Source of the DNA: Bromus sterilis | Taxonomy: Eukaryota; Streptophyta; Magnoliopsida; Poales; Poaceae | Direction of reading: 5' to 3' | Assembly: GCA_950022295.1 (NCBI GenBank) | Contig: OX465597.1 | Span: forward strand, 382,695,016-382,759,015 | DNA: 64,000 bases | Part shown: in pieces, positions 1-10,800 of the stretch | Layout of the letters: each line of letters opens with the position of its first letter | Position numbering within the stretch: the stretch's first letter is position 1 | Position numbers and translations under genes: made by a program | The notes under the pieces: model-generated | Told to the model about the DNA's origin: nothing | What the model saw: only the letters and a program-made list of their open reading frames with translations | Databases searched by the model: none

Positions 1-1976
1 TGAGGCAATTCCATTTAAATGGAGTATATTGCAAATGAATTGCAAATTCAAACTCCAATTTAGCCAAGTGACAAAAGCTATTGTTTGATCAAAGTAATTC
101 ATCTTGAAATGTGTATGATATGCCTCTGATGTTCAAGTGAAATGTGGCATGTTGCTAAGGTTCAAATTGCAAAAGCATTTGAATTTAATTTGATTAAATT
201 CCAATTAAACCAAATAGCAAATGCTACTGGTCCCATTTTAAATTCAACTCAAACATAGTTGAAAGTTGTATATTTAGATAGATTATTTTCTCCTGACCAT
301 TTTTCATATATTATATGTTAAATTTGGAGTTAATATGAATTTTCTTTGAATTTCCAAAGTTTAAGCCTTTTTCTGGAATTTCTGGAATTAGATTAAATCA
401 TTTAATTGGTTTATTGCGTCACTGTGATGTCATGCTGGCGTCAGGGGGGGTTCTGACGTGTGGGGCCACTTGGTCAGTGGCTGGGTTAGTAAACCCGGTT
501 AGTTTAAACTAACCAGGGGTTAATTAGCAGCCTGGGCCCACATGTAAGTGGCCCAGGGGGTTTAGTTAGCGAGTTAAACTCGCCGGACACATCAGCCTCG
601 CCGGCGGCTAGTCGCCGGCGACCTCCCGACGTGGAGGTGACGCACGGGACGGCGGCTCCGGCCACCATTTGGTGTGCTGAGACCACCAACGGGAGCCCGA
701 GCACGTCCGCGTCAAGCTGAGCAGAGCAAGATCGCGGGGGTTCAACGGAAAGTCGTCGGCGTCGAGATTTTTCGGCGGCCGTGGCAGGGCAACGACGAGG
801 ATGAACCTGCGGTGGGTTTGCTTGGGCACGCGATGGCTCAGACGACTCCTTGGAGCACCAGGAGCACGGTGGACGCCATGGCTGGGTCGAAGGGGCACGG
901 GAACTTCCTCGCCGTCGACCATGGAAACGACGAGCTCCTGCGTTCATGGAGGATCTAGCCAGGGAGGAGGAGGGAGACGAAGGAATGGCTCGGGTGAACC
1001 GTGAGCTCACCGTGAGTTCAACGTAGGCAGTGGCGCGGTCGGGGATGCCCTGTGGTTGCCGGAATCAAAGAAATCGCGCGGCGGCTCCGGCGAGGTCTCG
1101 GTGAAGCTTGCGTTGGCCTCGAGCTCGATTAGTCCTCTAGCTTCTCTAGATCGAGGAAGTCGACGATGGCGCGCATGATGGACATGGTCTCCTCTCTTGT
1201 CTTCGGCGCTGGCTGCGGGTTTCGTCGACGGCGAACGACGGCTGCTCTCGGGGGATTTGGGGAAAGCGCACAGAGAGCTTGAGAGAGTGCGGCGAGAGGG
1301 GGAGAGTGACGAGGACGTCCAGGGGCTTCTCCTGGACACGTTGAAGGCGGCGGGGAAGCAGCTGCGTGGCCGGGGACGTCGCCGTGGCGTTTGCGGCCTC
1401 GGCATGGCCGGCACGCAACAACGTGCTCGCTTGCCTGGGTAGACGACAAGCGCTCCAGATGGGCCTGGGCCGGGGTGCGTTGAGTTGGGCCAGATCCAGG
1501 TGAGCCTTTTTTCTTTATTTCTTTCTGTTTTCTTTTCTGCCTTTTTGTTTTGCTGTGCTAAATAAATAGCTAGGCATTTTATTAAATGCTAAAACTTTTT
1601 ATATGGCTTCACAATATACTAGGCTAGCCACTTGTAAAGTTTGAACATTTTTAAAATTCAAACTATTTGAACCTTAAATAAAATAGGGGTTTTTGATTAA
1701 TTCCAAGGTCCTATTTGAATATTTGAAAAATCTATGAGCATGGGGTGGGTCTCACATCACTTGATATGTGACCACACTCATTTATAAGACTTTTCAAAAA
1801 TCAAACATGAATTTTTGGAGAAGATTTATTTCTGGCCTTTTGAATTAATTCATCTGGGGGTGTTCCTTCTCCCATTTGAGTTTGAAATTGATTTCAAATG
1901 ATTTCTTTGAATTTTTTTTAACATGATGCAAGGTGACTTGCTAATCCTAGCACATACCTAACTTGGGGTTGTGACA
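1..1976 (-). repeat. LTR_a, 3' LTR of element 1 (partial, cut by window start)
   Basis: This matches LTR_b from about 9923 to 11886 almost base for base and ends at the same GTGACA terminus. It is the 3' LTR for the minus-strand element 1. It has an AT-rich part (1-420), a GC-rich block (about 430-1480) and another AT-rich block. Short ORFs in the GC-rich block recur in the other LTR copies only because the sequence is repeated; nothing suggests they are genes. Confidence 0.88.
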
Positions 1977-4900
1977 ACTCGGCCCCTCTCAAAAGAATCT
2001 CGTCCCGAGATTCAGAAGTCTGCGGGAGGAAGGAGGGATACTCGGCACGGAGACGGTCTTCTCTTTCCCACGTAGCTTCTCTCTCAGAGTGGTGTGACCA
2101 TTGCACTTTCAGAAACTTAATCTCCTGACGACGATTGACACGCTCTGCGGAATCAAGAATACGAACGGGGTACTCTCGATAAGAAAGGTCATCTTGGAGA
2201 TCAAGCGTTTCATGGTCGACTTCGCGGATGGGGTCCTTGAAGCAACGTCTGAGTTGTGACACATGGAATACATCATGTACTCGGGAAAGGTGCGGGGGTA
2301 GTTCAAATTGGTAGGCAACTTCCCCACGTTTAGCAAGAATGCGGAAAGGTCCAATGTAACATGGGGCCAACTTGCCTTTGATACCGAAACGTTGGGTTCC
2401 CTTCAGAGGAGTAACCCGAAGGTAAGCCTTCTCATCCAGATTGTAGCTCTCTTTCCTATGATGACGATCATAGTAGCTTTTCTGACGAGACTGGGCTTCT
2501 TTCAATTGATCACGAACAATGCGAACTTGCTCTTCTTCTTCCTTGATCATATCCGGTCCAAAGAATTGTCTCTCACCGGTTTCTGACCAGTTTAGGGGTG
2601 TTCGACATCGTCGTCCATATAGGAGTTCAAAAGGAGCCATGTTCAGACTAGATTGGAAACTATTGTTATAAGCAAATTCGGCGAATGGAAGAGACTTATC
2701 CCAATTCTTTCTGAATGAGATAACACAAGCTCTGAGCATGTCTTCAAGAATGTGGTTAACCTTTTCGACTTGACCGCTAGACTGAGGATGGAAAGCTATA
2801 CTAAAGGAGACATGAGTTCCCATAGCATTTTGGAAGCTTTCCCAAAATCTAGAGGTGAAAAGGCTACCACGATCAGAATTGATTTCCAAAGGAACACCGT
2901 GAAGAGACACAATTCTAGAGACGTACAAGTCCGCTAACTGTCTAGCAGTTATAGACTCGCGAACTGGAAGGAAGTGAGCAACTTTGGAAAGCCTATCTAC
3001 CACAACGAAGATGGCATCATTTCCTTTCTGGGTTTTTGGAAAGCCAGTGATGAAATCTATAGTGACTTTGTCCCATTTCCACTCTGGAATAGGCAAAGGT
3101 TGAAGTGTACCAGCAGGTCTTTGATGTTCGGCCTTAATGCGACGACAAACATCACATTCGGCAATGAACTGAGCAATTTGTCGCTTCATCCTAGTCCACC
3201 AAAATCACTCGCGTAGGTCTCGGTACATCTTTGTGCTACCAGGATGAATCGAAAGGGGTATGTCATGGGCTCCTTAATAATTAGCCTCCTAAGATTGTGT
3301 TTTCGTGGTACAACCAATCGAGTGCCAAAGAAAACGACCTAGATCATTTATGGAGAAACATTTAGCAACTCCGCTAGCAAAATTCCTCATGAAGAAGTGG
3401 TTGATACTGTTGTAACATGAGGTTGTTACAATACGACTTACGACTTAGTGCATCAGCCATGACATTGGCTTTGCCTGGGGTGTAAGAAATTCCTACTTCG
3501 TAATCTTTTATCAACTCAATCCAGCGTCTTTGCCTAAGATTAAGATCTGGCTGGGTGAAAATGTATTTGAGGCTTTGGTGGTCGGAAAAGATCTCACAAC
3601 GATTACCAAGGAGGTAATGTCGCCAATTTGTTAGGGAATGAACTACGGCAGCGAGTTCAAGGTCATGGGTAGGATAGTTCTCTTCATGTGGACGCAACTG
3701 GCGTGAAGCATAAGATACCACATGTCTATCTTGCAGAAGTATGCATCCTAACCCTTGCCGTGATGCGTCACAAAAGATCTCGAAATCCTTTTTGGTGTCT
3801 GGAGGTGCAAGTACGGGTGCAGAAGTCAATCTTATTTTTAGCTCTTGAAAGCTTTCCTCGCACTTGGGAGTCCATAGGAATTTCTTATCTTTCTTGAGGA
3901 TTTCAGTTAGAGGCTTTGCAACTATAGAAAAGTTCTCGACGAAGCGGCGACAATAGCTGGCTAGGCCAAGAAAACTCCTAACTTGCTTAACCGATTCAGG
4001 TGGAGTCCAGTCAAGGACGGCCTGAACTCTCTCGGGATTCACAGCAATGCCTCTTGAAGAAATCACGTGGCCTAAGTAGGTCACTTCTGGTAGCCAAAAT
4101 TCACACTTGGAGAATTTAGCATACAGGCGATGCTCTCTAAGTTTCATCAATACCAGCCTTAGGTGTTCGGCATGTTCGTCTTCGTTCTTCAAGTAGATGA
4201 GAATGTCATCGAGATAAAGTACAACAAATTTATCTAAGTACTCCATGAAGATCGAATTCATCATGCGCGAGAAAGTGGCGGGGGCATTGGTTAAACCGAA
4301 GGACATGACGGTGTACTCGTAAAGACCATAACGAGTAGTAAAAGCCGTTTTTGGGATGTCCTCGTTTCGGATTTTGTTTTGATGATAACCTAATCTCAAA
4401 TCCATCTTGGAGAAGACAGAGGATCCTGCAAGTTGATCATAAAGATCATTGATCCTGGGCAGTGGGTACTTATTCTTTATCGTCGCTAGATTTAGCGGGC
4501 GATAGTCTACGCACACCCTTTCTGTTCCATCTTTCTTCATTACGAACAAAACGGGGCAACCCATGGAGATGAGCTAGGGCGGATGAAGCCTTTTTCCAAC
4601 AAAGCTTCGAGTTGGGTTTTAAGCTCAGCTAACTCACGTGGGGCCATTCTGTATGGGCGTCTGGAAATTGGTGCAGTTCCTGGCATAAGATCCACTATGA
4701 ACTCTACACACCTGTCGGGTGGCATTCCCGGCAGCTCTTCAGGAAAGACATCCGGGAAGTAACAAACTACCGGAATATCTTCAAGTTCGGGAAGGGGAAG
4801 TACATTCAAGGAATGCACCTGGGTTCTCGTTCTGGGTGAGGTGTAGTTAACTGTCTTTCCTGAAGGGTGGGTGAGTTTCACTGATTTGCCTTTGCAATCA

Positions 4901-5232
4901 AGGTAGGCATTCTGCCTTAACAACCAATCCATGCCAAGGATTACATCGATGTCCGAAGATTTGAGGGCTATGAGTGAAGCAAGGAATACTAAACCCTCAA
5001 TTGCAATTTGATTACCATGGCTTACTCTATTAGTTTGTCATCTTGACCCTGGAGTTTGAATAATCATTGGGGTGGACAATTCAACAAAAGATAACTCATG
5101 ACGAAGTGCATAACTTTTCGACATGAATGAATGAGATGCTCCTGGGTCGAAAAGAACGGAAGTAGGAACATAATTGACTGGGAGCGTACAAATAATAACG
5201 TCAGTGGTGTCGTCAGTCTCTTCGGCGGCAAT
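1918..5232 (-). pseudogene. pol: Element 1 pol: protease, RT, RNase H, integrase, chromodomain (broken)
   Basis: The order on the minus strand is protease with D-P-G-A near 5140, RT with a YLDD box inside 3374-4564, RNase H, then integrase and chromodomain-like tail in 1918-3189. In the integrase piece the D, D, E residues are visible in TIDF, NSDRG and GQVEK. The frame is broken by TAG after the HVN residues (5233), TGG to TGA near 5038, a one-base deletion in a C run near 4560, a 128-bp deletion at about 3377-3380 and TGA at 3205-3207. The stop at 1918 lies inside the 3' LTR, so the polyprotein reads across the polypurine tract. Compared with the copies at 11828-15388 and 30264-33905 it is clearly a dead polyprotein gene. 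Confidence 0.88.
1977..1990 (-). other. Polypurine tract of element 1 (altered)
   Basis: The minus-strand sequence next to the 3' LTR is GAGAGGGGCCGAGT. The other two copies have GAGTGGGGGCGAGT at the same place. This would prime plus-strand DNA synthesis. The central G run is interrupted by two C bases here, which probably weakens it. Confidence 0.7.
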
Positions 5233-6303
5233 CTAATTCACATGTCCACGAGTGGCGGGAGGAGCGGGTTTGGTGGTGTAGACCTTCTGGGGTGGGTTGC
5301 CACGACCGTTGTTGTTGCCTCCGGCACGGGGTGGAGCATTCTGATTCTGGAGCTGGTTCTGGGGACACTCGCGGGAGTAGTGGCCTGCCTGACCACACTT
5401 GTAGCAGGCTCTAAAGATAGTGCGTGGAGCTGGGTTGTTTGGTGGTGCTGGTTGGAATGAAGCTGGTGGACGAGGCGCCACATAGGATGGCCTCGGTGGG
5501 ATGTTCTGGAGAAACATACCGTTGGGAATCCAGATCTTGCGCTTCTGAGAGCCGGAACTGGATGAACCATCATCTCTAGGGTGTTTGCGGAAGTCATTGG
5601 GGGTGTTTATGTCCTCTGCCTTGATGGCCTTGTTGACAAGGACCTGGAAGGTGGCAAAGTCATGTAGGTTGAGCTCACGACGGAGTCCGGTATTGAGTCC
5701 ATGACGGAACCTCTCGTGCTTCTTAGCGTCGGTGGAGACCTCTTCAGTAGCATAATGAGCCAGTCGGTTGAACTCACGACTAAACTCGTCAACAGTCCTC
5801 CTGCCTTGGGTGAGGTTGCAGAACTCCTCACGCTTGCGGTCCATAAGACCCTTTGGAATGTGGTGCTCACGGAATGAAGTGCAGAACTCATCCCAAGATG
5901 TGGGGGGTCCAACGGGTCGCATGTTCAGGAAATTCTCCCACCAAGAGCTAGCTGCACCCTCGAGGTGGTAAGTGGCATAGCTGACCCTGTCACCATCTGC
6001 AACATGGCCTGCCTGAAGCTTCCTCTCGATGCTGCGAAGCCAGTCATCGGCGTCAAGGGGCTCGGTGGAGTAGCTGAAAACCGGGGGATGAAGCCGGATG
6101 AAGTCGTTCAAAGACACCAACTCGTTGCGCTGCTGAGTGGTGTTGCGGGCAATGACCTCCAGCAAATGGTGAGAGTCTCGGCGGTTCCTCTCAACCTCCA
6201 TCAGAACCTGAGCCATCGTAGGTGGCGGTGGAAGGTTGCCTTCCTCCGGTTCATTCCCACGACCATGGGCACGACCAAGATGGCCACGGGTTCCTTGAGA
6301 CAT
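5233..6303 (-). CDS. gag: Element 1 gag (capsid and CCHC nucleocapsid)
   Basis: This is an open frame of about 356 codons from the ATG at 6301-6303 (MSQGTRG). That ATG is preferred because it begins the conserved block in all three copies; the frame itself stays open to 6387. A Gly/Arg/Glu-rich start is followed by a retrotransposon gag core (LDADDWLRSIERKL, SWWENFLNMRP, GLMDRKREEFCNL) and a CCHC knuckle (CYKCGQAGHYSREC) near residue 305. Gag forms the particle shell and binds the RNA genome. The closing TAG at 5233 stands where the other copies have CAG and run on into protease, so it is probably a nonsense mutation inside a single gag-pol frame. The gag part is otherwise intact. Confidence 0.85.
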   Translation of the reverse strand: MSQGTRGHLGRAHGRGNEPEEGNLPPPPTMAQVLMEVERNRRDSHHLLEVIARNTTQQRNELVSLNDFIRLHPPVFSYSTEPLDADDWLRSIERKLQAGHVADGDRVSYATYHLEGAASSWWENFLNMRPVGPPTSWDEFCTSFREHHIPKGLMDRKREEFCNLTQGRRTVDEFSREFNRLAHYATEEVSTDAKKHERFRHGLNTGLRRELNLHDFATFQVLVNKAIKAEDINTPNDFRKHPRDDGSSSSGSQKRKIWIPNGMFLQNIPPRPSYVAPRPPASFQPAPPNNPAPRTIFRACYKCGQAGHYSRECPQNQLQNQNAPPRAGGNNNGRGNPPQKVYTTKPAPPATRGHVN

Positions 6304-6636
6304 CCTGAAGGTGAAAACCAAAGTCAAACAGAGTTGATTGGAAGAGTCTAACAAGGTATTGAAGGTACTGGAAGAATCACAGAGCAAAGGAAGTAATCAT
6401 CTTGACAACATGGTGATAAAGCATACAAGCCATATATTCACAAGCTGCCATACAAATCATACATCGCCTTAGTACAAGCACCAAGCTAATACAAACGTGA
6501 TGAAGATGATACATCCTTCAGAGGCACTCTGACTTCCTATACATTATTTATCTAAGCCTCTAGAACTAAAAACACCTTGCGTACAATATACTAAAGATAC
6601 TACTACATCCTCACTAAAGCAAGACAACAGGCGGTC
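6304..6636. other. Untranslated spacer between accessory ORF and gag, element 1
   Basis: This is about 330 bp of AT-rich leader that is conserved in all three Tekay-like copies. I see no gene in it. It separates the accessory ORF stop at 6637 from the gag ATG at 6303 on the minus strand. Confidence 0.6.
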
Positions 6637-7416
6637 TCACTCATCTCCATCTCCATAGTAGTCCTCGTAAAAGTTACCCGCGTAACCCGGTAGCTGAAGG
6701 TGACCATCGGAAAACACGGAGGCCTGTGGACCCTGATATCCCTTTGGGCAAGGATGGGGTCTAGGTCCAGCGTAGGGAGGAAGCAGAGGACCACGGGGTG
6801 GAAAAATGCCTCCGATCTCGGGCCAAGCAACTCGAGAAGGCATCCGTGTCCTGACTGGGTAGATAGCATCATACTCCACTGATCCAACACTCACAAAAGG
6901 AGCCAGGAGTGTAACTGCTCTATACAGACGAACACGGGTGGCGTGAAGCTCAAAACGAAGGGCACGTGCATCACGATCTCTATCACAAGCGTGCCGAGCA
7001 GTGATCTGAAGCAAAGGATCCTCCAAAGAGTGATTTGTGTATAGTCCGGTGTAATACCCATCTTCTCCTGGAAGTGCAGCAGGGATATAGCGGAAGGATG
7101 TGTCTCCAAGAAAAGCATGCTCCTCTCTCAGCAGGGTAATACATGAGTATGCAGCATCCTGCACAGCCATGTTCTCAGTCATGCCAATGCCATGTCCAAA
7201 GTGGATAGGCTGAGTGACTCCAGTGTGGTGCGGGTAGATCCTGACATTGCAGTGGAACTGGGTCTGATTGAAGTCAAGGAACTGCTCCTCAACTGTGTAC
7301 TTAGGGTACCATCGGTATCCAATGTAGGACATCATCTCGATTAGCATGGCGGGATGCCCACGCACACCGAGGCACCTAGTCAAACGAACAATCTGCCGAG
7401 GGGTAAGATCTGTCAT
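6637..7416 (-). CDS. Accessory ORF upstream of gag, element 1 (intact, 259 aa)
   Basis: This intact ORF lies between the primer site (7820) and gag (6303), on the element's coding strand. I do not recognise it as a named family. Residues about 36-96 have a spacing that recalls a double-stranded-RNA-binding domain: YP then VEEQ, a hydrophobic FHCNVRIY strand, a GIGMT turn and a DAAYSCITLL helix. Residues 190-235 are Pro/Gly-rich and the C-terminus is acidic and Tyr-rich. Homologous but broken copies sit at the same place in element 2 (16679-17458) and element 3 (35074-35848). A role in RNA packaging or silencing suppression would fit an RNA-binding protein but is only a guess. The ORF is real as sequence; its expression is unproven. 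Confidence 0.7.
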   Translation of the reverse strand: MTDLTPRQIVRLTRCLGVRGHPAMLIEMMSYIGYRWYPKYTVEEQFLDFNQTQFHCNVRIYPHHTGVTQPIHFGHGIGMTENMAVQDAAYSCITLLREEHAFLGDTSFRYIPAALPGEDGYYTGLYTNHSLEDPLLQITARHACDRDRDARALRFELHATRVRLYRAVTLLAPFVSVGSVEYDAIYPVRTRMPSRVAWPEIGGIFPPRGPLLPPYAGPRPHPCPKGYQGPQASVFSDGHLQLPGYAGNFYEDYYGDGDE

Positions 7417-7738
7417 CTGAAAATAAAGAAGGAGTTTTCAAATGCATCAGATTATGAAGAAACTTGGAATGACTCGGGCAGCATAACCGCTGTAATTTCA
7501 AGAAAAGCCAATTTCTTACAACATGGAAACAACACTTACATACGATGCAAGAAATCAGGAAGCACAACAACGCTAGTAAACCGAACACAACCTTCCTATG
7601 GCTACAAGGAAGCAAACAACGAGATGTTCTAGTAAGACATAGATGAGCCTAGTACTATCTTCCCGTAGAACAAGATGAGGGTGACTCAGAACTCAGAACG
7701 ATGAGGGTAAGGAGAAAAAAGAAGCCTTACTTTGTTCC

Positions 7739-7746
7739 CTTATATA
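7739..7746 (-). promoter_or_regulatory. TATA-like box in the leader upstream of the accessory ORF, element 1
   Basis: The minus strand reads TATATAAG within GGGTATATAAGGG, about 320 bases before the accessory ORF start and downstream of the primer site. The same octamer is kept in element 2 (17782-17789) and element 3 (36171-36178). It could drive an internal transcript of the accessory ORF; that function is inferred from position and conservation only. Confidence 0.4.
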
Positions 7747-7819
7747 CCCAGAGTAACTATATAACTATAGCAAGCTAGACTCGACTTCGGCCAAGGCTGA
7801 TAATCCTACTGTCAGTCCT

Positions 7820-7831
7820 GCTCTGATACCA
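7820..7831 (-). other. Primer binding site for initiator tRNA-Met, element 1
   Basis: The minus strand reads TGGTATCAGAGC, the standard 12-base complement of the 3' end of plant initiator tRNA-Met. It lies four bases inside the 5' LTR boundary. It primes minus-strand DNA synthesis. Confidence 0.88.
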
Positions 7832-7835
7832 AGTC

Positions 7836-10800
7836 TGTCGGGACCCGGGGTTAGCGTATGCAAGTCTCGCTACGACATAGTCATATGGAGAGCCGAGAAC
7901 CGTACCCACTTGTCTAAGCAGACAAGGCCAAGCACAGAACGTTCTCGGAAAGCATCGTACGTGAGGGGCATCCCATCCAGGCCGGATGATCAACTGAGAT
8001 GGGTCCTCATCGTCCGCACACAAGCCTAAGGATATGCGTGATGAACTCCCATATTCAAAGACAAGTCGCCTCAACCATACTATCGACTATCTCATCACTC
8101 TTACATAGACTTACTCCAGCCTGATCACTTAGTCGGGGTCTAGGGCGGGCTCGATCATACATCAAAGTGTGCACGAGACAGAGTCTCGAGCAATCGCATC
8201 GCGATGCCCCAAGCTGCGCACATCTAAGGGCCACTTGGTGTATGAAAGACCACCAGCCAGATCACAACTAAGGTCTCGAAAACCCATACAAAGACATGCA
8301 TGTTATAAACATACACGCAACACACATGCCTTGTATGAACAGCAGGTATCATTGCAATTCTCTACAGAGTATACATTTTATTGATAACTCTCACAGAGTG
8401 CACACAGAGATCACAAGCATGTGATCCAACATTACAACAAACAAGCGGAAGCAAAGTAGGTCTGAGTACAGACAAGTTTAACAAATGGCTTAAGAAGCCT
8501 TATTTAAACACAAGCCCTCCACGAGGGAACTAGTCGTCTGACTGGGACTACACTAGCTTGGTCTTCAGTCGTCGAGCTCGATGAAGAAGCCACCTTCGGG
8601 GTCAGTGGGTTCATCTAAAACATAGAATAAGCAAACGTGAGTACAAAGTCGTACTCAGCAAGACTTACATAGGAGCTATACTACTCATGCACATGTATCA
8701 AGGTAAAGGGGGATGGGGTTTCATTTGCAGAAGTGCCATCTTTGACTTGGCTAACCCTGAACTACGATTACCAGACTTTGAGGTAAGAAGCGTACACGAG
8801 TCCACTACATCTCTTCAACCAATTACACCACTATGGTGCCTTCCTCGACTTCCCCACGAGGAAGCACGCCATAGCACTCACGCTTATCTTGGTAATTTTT
8901 ATAAGTATCCAGTTCAAGTTGTCTAATAATCAAGCACAGTTTTCCAAGTAGTCCCTAACCGCGGACGCGGCTATTCGAATAATTTATTAACCCTGCAGGG
9001 GTGTACTGCTACACACATGAAACCATCAGTTACCGCCGGGATCTCATCACCCTTCAAGCGGGTGTCGGCGAGGATAATCTCCACAACTTTTACCTCACAG
9101 CCAACTCAAGTTCAATGAAGACGCCTATCTGGGAGGGTTTCCACATTCTTAACCCGGCCGGTCTACCGAAGTGGTCCCAGAAGATGTGTGCGTGGTGCAT
9201 AAGCCGGTCTCGGTTGAGCCGTTCTCTCACCTTGCATCCAGGCCACAAACCTACCAGAACTCCGAACTACTGCGACTCATTGAACTGAGAAGGGGTGAGT
9301 TAATGAGTTGAGCGGGGATCCGTTTGCCCAACATGTGGTAGTACTCTTTAGCTTGGATCACCACACAAGAACTCGGACTTAAGGTGGTGTTCAACGAGAC
9401 AACCCACTGTGTACTCCTACAGAGCCTCTCATCGTTCACCTTGTATTAGGGTAGATTCACCAACACATTTCCACCATCATCAACATGATCACTACCATGC
9501 CGACTCACATAACAGTAACAACATTGTATCACTCTAAGCATGCAATAAGCAGTAACAGTTGCAGGGGTCACATGATATCAATCAACTCCTACATTTGCTA
9601 GGATTGTGGTTTTCCTACTACTGTGACAAATGATAGGTCATGCAAAGGAATGGGTTCATCTATGCGGTAGAAACGTAGCATGGTAATCATCCTATACAAT
9701 GAATAAGCGAGTCATGAGAGGGAAGTGGGATTTTATCGAAATGATCAATGGGGGTTTGCTTGCCTTGCTGATGAGGTTCAGTCTCGGGATCTTCAACGAA
9801 GGGGGCTGCCTCCTGTTCCGGTTCCACCTCTACTCGACAAACAACAAGCAAGGGAACAAAGTAAATACAATGCACAAACACATGGTTGAAGGTTGAAACT
9901 TGGTTTGCATGCTTCTGATGTGTGAGACAATTCCATTTAAATGGAGTATATTGCAAATGAATTGCAAATTCAAACTCCAATTTGAATTCAATTTAGCCAA
10001 GTTACAAAAGCTATTGTTTGATCAAAGTAATTCATCTTGAAATGTGTTTGATATGCCTCTGATGTTCAAGTGAAATGTGGCATGTTGCTAAGGTTCAAAT
10101 TGCAAAAGCATTTGAATTTAATTTGATTAAATTCCAATTAAACCAAATAGCAAATGCTACTGGTCCCATTTTAAATTCAACTCAAACATAGTTGAACGTT
10201 GTATATTTGGATATATTATTTTCTCCTGATCATTTTTCATATATTATATGTTAAATTTGGAGTTAATATGAATTTTTTATGAATTTCCAAAGTTTAAGCC
10301 TTTTTCTGGAATTAGATTAAATCATTTAATTGCTTTATTGCGTCACTGTGATGTCATGCTGGCGTCAGGGGGGGTTCTGACATTTGGGGCCACTTGGTCA
10401 GTGGCTGGGTTAGTAAACCCGGTTAGTTTAAACTAACGAGGGGTTAATTAGCAGCCTGGGCCCACATGTAAGTGGCCCAGGGGGTTTAGTTAGCGAGTTA
10501 AACTCGCTGGACACATCAGCCTCGCCGGCGACCTCCCGACGCGGCGGCGACGCACGGGACGGCGGCTCCGGCCACCATTAGGTGCGCTGAGACCACAAAA
10601 CGGGAGCCCGAGCATGTCCGCGTCAAGCTGAGCAGAGCAAGGCCGCGGGGGTTCACCGGAACGTCGTTGGCGTCAAGCTTTTGCGGCGGCCGTGGCAGGG
10701 CAACGACGAGGATGAAGCTGCGGTGGGTTTGCTTGGGCACGCGATGGCTCAGACGACTCCTTGGAGCACCAGGAGCACGGTGGACGCCATGGCTGGGTCG

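Noticed and set aside
504..1449. Overlapping Arg/Pro/Ser-rich ORFs on both strands (also at 10516-11353 and 20482-21556)
   Set aside because: They recur because they lie in the GC-rich block of the same LTR in three copies. Several frames are open at once, the composition is biased and no domain is seen.
7820..7831. tRNA gene fragment
   Set aside because: The match is only the 12-base primer site next to an LTR; no cloverleaf sequence follows.
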